Shown: piece after piece, positions 13,420-16,352 of the stretch
How positions within the stretch are numbered: the stretch's first letter is position 1
How the letters are laid out: each line of letters starts with the position of its first letter
Assembly: GCA_021778375.1 (NCBI GenBank)
Contig: JAJYCM010000030.1
Location: 1-16,352, forward strand
Length of the DNA: 16,352 bases
DNA from: Bacteroidota bacterium
GTDB lineage: Bacteria; Bacteroidota; Ignavibacteria; Ignavibacteriales; Ignavibacteriaceae
Reading direction: 5' to 3'
Translations under genes and position numbers: made by a program
Notes under the pieces: model-generated
The model's database searches: none
The model's input: only the letters and a program-made list of their open reading frames with translations
What the model was told of the DNA's origin: nothing

Positions 13420-14061
13420 TTAATCTGTAACTCTTTTTCCTAAAATTTCTCCGTGGCAAATCCAAACTTTTATACCAATGGAGCCATAAATTGTTTCCGC
13501 TCTTCCATTCGCATAATCAATATTAGCTCTTAATGTATGCAAAGGGATTCTTCCTTCTTTATATTGTTCAGTACGGGCCATTTCTGCTCCACCTAATCGT
13601 CCAGCGCACATAATTCTTATTCCTTCCGCACCCATGCGCATAGCAGCTGTAATTGCCATTTTCATTGCTCTTCTAAAAGAGACTCTTCCTGCAAGCTGGC
13701 TTGCAATATTTTCAGCAACAAGATAAGCATCTAATTCAGGTCTTTTAATTTCAGAAATCTGGACTTTAACTTCTCTATCAGTAACTTGTTTTAACTCTTG
13801 TTCAAGCTGAGTAATTTCTTTACCGCTTTTTCCGATTACGACACCTGGTCTTGAAGTATAAATTGTCAGAATTACATTTTTCGAAGTTCTGTCAATCACA
13901 ATTCTGGAGATGCCTGCCTTCTTCAAACGATTTCTTACATAATTTCTGAGCTTCTGATCTTCTTTAAGTTTTGCAGCATAACTTTTATTTTCATACCAAT
14001 TAGAGTCCCAACCTCTAATTATTCCAACTCTTAGTCCTATAGGGTTTGCTTTCTGTCCCAA
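13420..14061 (-). CDS. rpsC: 30S ribosomal protein S3
   Basis: S3 lines the mRNA entry tunnel and has helicase-like function with S4 and S5. The 213 residues open with canonical MGQKANPIGLRVGI. The KH type-2 domain spans about 39-107, with the GKSG loop at 77-80 (VVIGKSGKEI). The C-terminal domain has GRVSFRRAMKMAITAAMRMG and CAGRLGGAEMARTE. The start codon is TTG (14059-14061), with a near-perfect AGGAGG seven bases upstream. It lies between rplV and rplP. Confidence 0.99.
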   Translation of the reverse strand: MGQKANPIGLRVGIIRGWDSNWYENKSYAAKLKEDQKLRNYVRNRLKKAGISRIVIDRTSKNVILTIYTSRPGVVIGKSGKEITQLEQELKQVTDREVKVQISEIKRPELDAYLVAENIASQLAGRVSFRRAMKMAITAAMRMGAEGIRIMCAGRLGGAEMARTEQYKEGRIPLHTLRANIDYANGRAETIYGSIGIKVWICHGEILGKRVTD

Positions 14062-14080
14062 AAAAATATCCTCCTAAAAT

Positions 14081-14425
14081 TTATGCTTTAGTTGCCACGA
14101 TAATTGTTAAATGACACGATCTTTTTCTAATCTTATAAGCCCGTCCCATAGGAGCAGGTGAAATTCTTTTCAAAGTTGGTCCTTGATCTACAAAAGCTTC
14201 CTTTACAATTAAGTCATTAGGCTCTACACGGGTCGCATCATCTTTATTCAAAAGATTGGCAACAGCGGACCTCAAAACTTTTTCAGCATCTTTTGATGCA
14301 TGTTTAGAATGAAAATGCAAGGTTTCTATCGCTTTATCCACAGACATTCCGCGGATAAGATCAATAACCAATCTCATTTTTCTTGGAGATGAACCAATAT
14401 ATCTATGTACAGCTTTTGCTTCCAT
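14081..14425 (-). CDS. rplV: 50S ribosomal protein L22
   Basis: L22 has a globular surface domain and a long beta-hairpin that lines the exit-tunnel constriction. The 114 residues show YIGSSPRKMRLVIDLIRG (9-26), VLRSAVANLLNK and the hairpin region PTLKRISPAPMGRAYKIRKRSCHLTI (in the 88-113 region). The length is normal. The ATG at 14425 has an AAGGA SD and follows rpsS by 23 bases. Confidence 0.99.
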   Translation of the reverse strand: MEAKAVHRYIGSSPRKMRLVIDLIRGMSVDKAIETLHFHSKHASKDAEKVLRSAVANLLNKDDATRVEPNDLIVKEAFVDQGPTLKRISPAPMGRAYKIRKRSCHLTIIVATKA

Positions 14426-14448
14426 TATAATAAAAATCCTTCGCTAAA

Positions 14449-14769
14449 TTATTTTGCTGGCGCTGGCGCTGGCGTTGGCGCTGGTACAGGCTTAGACGCC
14501 TTTTCAGCTTTAGTACCAGAATGCCCTCTAAAAATTCTTGTCGGCGAAAATTCGCCCAATTTATGTCCGACCATATTTTCAGTGATATACACTGGTATCA
14601 TTTTGTTACCATTGTGAACTGCAATTGTGTGTCCGACAAAATCCGGAGTAATTGTTGATGCACGCGACCAAGTTTTAATTATCTTTTTCTGATTTGTTTT
14701 ATTAAGTTGATCAATTTTATCAGCTAATTTATAATCAACAAAAGGTCCTTTTTTTACCGATCTTGGCAT
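14449..14769 (-). CDS. rpsS: 30S ribosomal protein S19 with Pro-Ala-rich C-terminal tail
   Basis: S19 is in the 30S head beside S13, near the A-site tRNA. The core (1-85) has MPRSVKKGPFVD, KTWSRASTITPDFVGHTIAVHNG (in the 32-54 region) and MVGHKLGEFSPTRIFRGHSG. Residues 86-106 form a tail, of which about 94-105 alternate Pro with Ala, Thr or Val. The usual family length is about 92 residues. The tail is encoded by near-identical CCAGCG hexamers (about 14455-14484). The real S19 C-terminal tail reaches towards the decoding region, so an altered tail could matter there (inference). Confidence 0.98.
   Translation of the reverse strand: MPRSVKKGPFVDYKLADKIDQLNKTNQKKIIKTWSRASTITPDFVGHTIAVHNGNKMIPVYITENMVGHKLGEFSPTRIFRGHSGTKAEKASKPVPAPTPAPAPAK
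14455..14484 (-). repeat. Short hexanucleotide repeat (CCAGCG type) encoding the Pro-Ala tail of S19
   Basis: About five consecutive six-base units of the form CCA-GCG (one reads CCA-ACG, one ends CCA-GCA) lie just before the rpsS stop. The tract is markedly richer in G and C than its surroundings. Gain or loss of one unit keeps the frame and changes the tail by two residues. Confidence 0.8.
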
Positions 14770-14784
14770 ATTAATCTCTAAAAA

Positions 14785-15609
14785 TTATTTACGTCTTTTT
14801 ATGATGAACTTGTTAGATTCTTTTTTATGTTTTCTCGTCTTCAAACCTTTGGCTTTTTGACCCCACGGGGAAACAGGATGCCCACCACCCGAAGTCTTTC
14901 CTTCTCCACCGCCCATTGGATGATCAACAGGATTCATTGCTACACCTCTCACATGCGGGCGGATTCCCTTCCATCGAGATCTTCCGGCTTTTCCCAAACT
15001 GATATTTTCCTGTTCAGCATTTCCGACAGTTCCGTATGTCGCCATACAAGCTAATCTGATTAACTTAACTTCACCCGAAGGCATTTTAAGCTGAGCAAAG
15101 TCACCTTCTTTTGCCATTACCTGAAGTGCCGAACCAGCGCTTCTACCCATCTGCCCCCCTTTACCCGGTTTAATTTCCACATTGTGAACAAAACTTCCCA
15201 GTGGCATATCTTTTAATGGTAGAGCGTTTCCTATATTTATATCGCTACCGGGACCGGAAATAATTTGATCACCGACTTTCAAACCATTCGGAGCAATAAT
15301 ATATCTTTTAGTTCCGTCAACGTAGTGCAGCAAAGCAATTCTTGAAGTTCGATTAGGGTCATATTCAATTGAAAATACTTTTGCTGGAATTCCTATCTTA
15401 TCGCGTTTAAAATCTATTATACGATATTTACGTTTGTGTCCGCCTCCGATATGACGCGCGGTAACACGACCAAGATTGTTTCTTCCTCCGGTTCTTTTAA
15501 TAACACCGGTTAGTGATTTTTCCGGTGAAGTTTTTGTAATCTCATCAAAAGATGAAACCGATTTAAATCTCGTTCCGGGGGTAATCGGTTTGGATTTTAT
15601 TATTGCCAT
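14785..15609 (-). CDS. rplB: 50S ribosomal protein L2
   Basis: L2 is needed for subunit association and peptidyl-transferase activity. The 274 residues include GRNNLGRVTARHIGGGHKRK (42-61), the OB-fold and SH3-like domains and the highly conserved GVAMNPVDHPMGGGEGK (222-238). His230 corresponds to the functionally important E. coli His229. SGGGHPVSPWG and a basic tail ending FIIKRRK follow. The length is typical. The ATG at 15609 has an AGGA SD. Confidence 0.99.
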   Translation of the reverse strand: MAIIKSKPITPGTRFKSVSSFDEITKTSPEKSLTGVIKRTGGRNNLGRVTARHIGGGHKRKYRIIDFKRDKIGIPAKVFSIEYDPNRTSRIALLHYVDGTKRYIIAPNGLKVGDQIISGPGSDINIGNALPLKDMPLGSFVHNVEIKPGKGGQMGRSAGSALQVMAKEGDFAQLKMPSGEVKLIRLACMATYGTVGNAEQENISLGKAGRSRWKGIRPHVRGVAMNPVDHPMGGGEGKTSGGGHPVSPWGQKAKGLKTRKHKKESNKFIIKRRK

Positions 15610-15630
15610 TAGTGAGTCCTATTCAATTCT

Positions 15631-15924
15631 CTATACTTGTTCAAATAATTCAATTTTTTCACCCTCTTTAAGGGTAATAATAGCTTTCTTAAACTTTGAA
15701 GTTCTGCCAGTAAACTTTCCGCTTTTTCTAAACTGAGTTTTAATTTTTCCTGGATGGTTAATGGTTCTGACATTAACTACATGAACTTCAAATCTTTTTT
15801 CAATCGCTTTTGCAATTTCAATTTTGTTTGCTGAGGGACTAACCAAAAAACCATATTTCCCTTTATCGGCAGCAAGGTTAGTCATCTTTTCAGTAATCAT
15901 AGGAGATATTAAAACGTCCTGCAT
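15631..15924 (-). CDS. rplW: 50S ribosomal protein L23
   Basis: L23 is a 97-residue protein at the tunnel exit and the docking site for trigger factor and SRP. It has LISPMITEKMTNLAADKGKYGFLV (in the 5-28 region), NKIEIAKAIEKRFEVHVVNVRTI (33-55) and the loop GKIKTQFRKSGKFTGRTSKFKKAIITL. The length is standard. Its ATG begins one base after the rplD stop (TAA-T-ATG), which suggests translational coupling. Confidence 0.99.
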   Translation of the reverse strand: MQDVLISPMITEKMTNLAADKGKYGFLVSPSANKIEIAKAIEKRFEVHVVNVRTINHPGKIKTQFRKSGKFTGRTSKFKKAIITLKEGEKIELFEQV

Positions 15925-15925
15925 A

Positions 15926-16352
15926 TTAACTTACCGCCTCTTCTCTTCTTGCAAAGGCTTTACTAATTTTTTCAACAGCGCCTTTTTGTAAAATTAGAAT
16001 TTGATTATTAAGTATATCGTAAGTAGAAACTTTTTCTGCTTCCAAAATTTGAACTTTTGGAATATTTCTGCCCGATTTATAAACAGAGTCATTGTTTCCA
16101 TTAGTCAACAATAATACTTTCTTACCGTTTACTTTTAATGCTGAAAGAATATTTGTAAAATCTTTTGTCTTTGGTTTTTCGAATGAAAAATCCTCTACAA
16201 GAATAATTTGATTATCTTTTACTTTATGACTCAACGCAGATTTTCGCGCAAGCTTCTTAATTTTCTTTGGAAGATCCTCTCTATAATCTCTTGGGCGTGG
16301 TCCGAATATTGTTCCACCGCCAACCCAGAGAGGAGATCTAGTCGTTCCAGCG
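15926..16352 (-). CDS. rplD: 50S ribosomal protein L4 (5' end outside the window)
   Basis: The open frame runs from the TAA at 15926-15928 to the window edge, giving the last 141 residues. It includes the strongly conserved loop RSPLW.GGG..FGPRPRDY just inside the edge (about 16335-16280), then LPKKIKKLARKSALSHK and ILVEDFSFEKPKT. The C-terminus reads FARREEAVS. Roughly the first 60 residues, including the start codon, lie beyond 16352. L4 lines the exit-tunnel constriction with L22 and in E. coli represses the S10 operon through its leader, which is not in this window. A TTG at 16232-16234 is an internal Leu codon, not the start. Confidence 0.97.
   Translation of the reverse strand, partial: AGTTRSPLWVGGGTIFGPRPRDYREDLPKKIKKLARKSALSHKVKDNQIILVEDFSFEKPKTKDFTNILSALKVNGKKVLLLTNGNNDSVYKSGRNIPKVQILEAEKVSTYDILNNQILILQKGAVEKISKAFARREEAVS

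Noticed and set aside
14405..14617. Plus-strand frame with Gly-Ala repeats opposite rpsS
   Set aside because: The Gly-Ala pattern is only the reverse reading of the CCAGCG repeat in the S19 tail.
15926..16234. A 102-codon L4 beginning at the TTG at 16232-16234
   Set aside because: The frame stays open to the window edge and encodes conserved L4 residues upstream, so this TTG is an internal leucine.
1..16352. Mobile elements, CRISPR arrays, toxin-antitoxin or defence genes
   Set aside because: None is visible. Coding space is filled by ribosomal and housekeeping genes and one sensor-like gene, and I saw no direct repeats beyond the rpsS hexamers.

Overview
The window is chromosomal DNA from a low-GC bacterium, with every real gene on the minus strand. 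Transcription therefore runs from high to low coordinates. The organism most likely belongs to the Bacteroidota/Chlorobi/Ignavibacteriota (FCB) group. Reasons are the order secY-map-infA-rpmJ without adk, the charged C-terminal tail on L17, and the tandem-GAF membrane protein. Clear Shine-Dalgarno (SD) sequences before many genes argue against Bacteroidia proper and favour an Ignavibacteria- or Chlorobi-like lineage. That placement is inferred from protein character and gene order, not from a search.

From 16352 down to 2590 lies a fused S10-spc-alpha ribosomal-protein superoperon: rplD (5' end outside the window), rplW, rplB, rpsS, rplV, rpsC, rplP, rpmC, rpsQ, rplN, rplX, rplE, rpsN, rpsH, rplF, rplR, a tRNA-Gln(UUG) gene, rpsE, rpmD, rplO, secY, map, infA, rpmJ, rpsM, rpsK, rpsD, rpoA, rplQ. 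Gaps are 1-36 bases, apart from the tRNA-bearing gap of 156 bases, and there is no separate leader before rplN or rpsM. The products are subunit proteins, RNA polymerase alpha, the Sec channel, methionine aminopeptidase and IF1, so the unit supplies translation, transcription and protein export together.

A strong rho-independent terminator at 2528-2563 closes the superoperon. Its U-tract ends three bases before the ATG of engB (1940-2524), a ribosome-assembly GTPase. Downstream of engB, 1-1845 holds a gene cut by the window edge. It encodes a membrane protein with two N-terminal membrane helices, two GAF domains and a GGDEF domain whose catalytic motif is lost (SEKVF in place of GGDEF).

Most of the window is highly conserved housekeeping DNA, and I see no phage, transposon, CRISPR or defence system. 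The points worth a second look are the tRNA gene inside the spc operon, the terminator abutting engB, five TTG-initiated ribosomal-protein genes, unusual tails on S19, L5 and L17, and the degenerate GGDEF protein.
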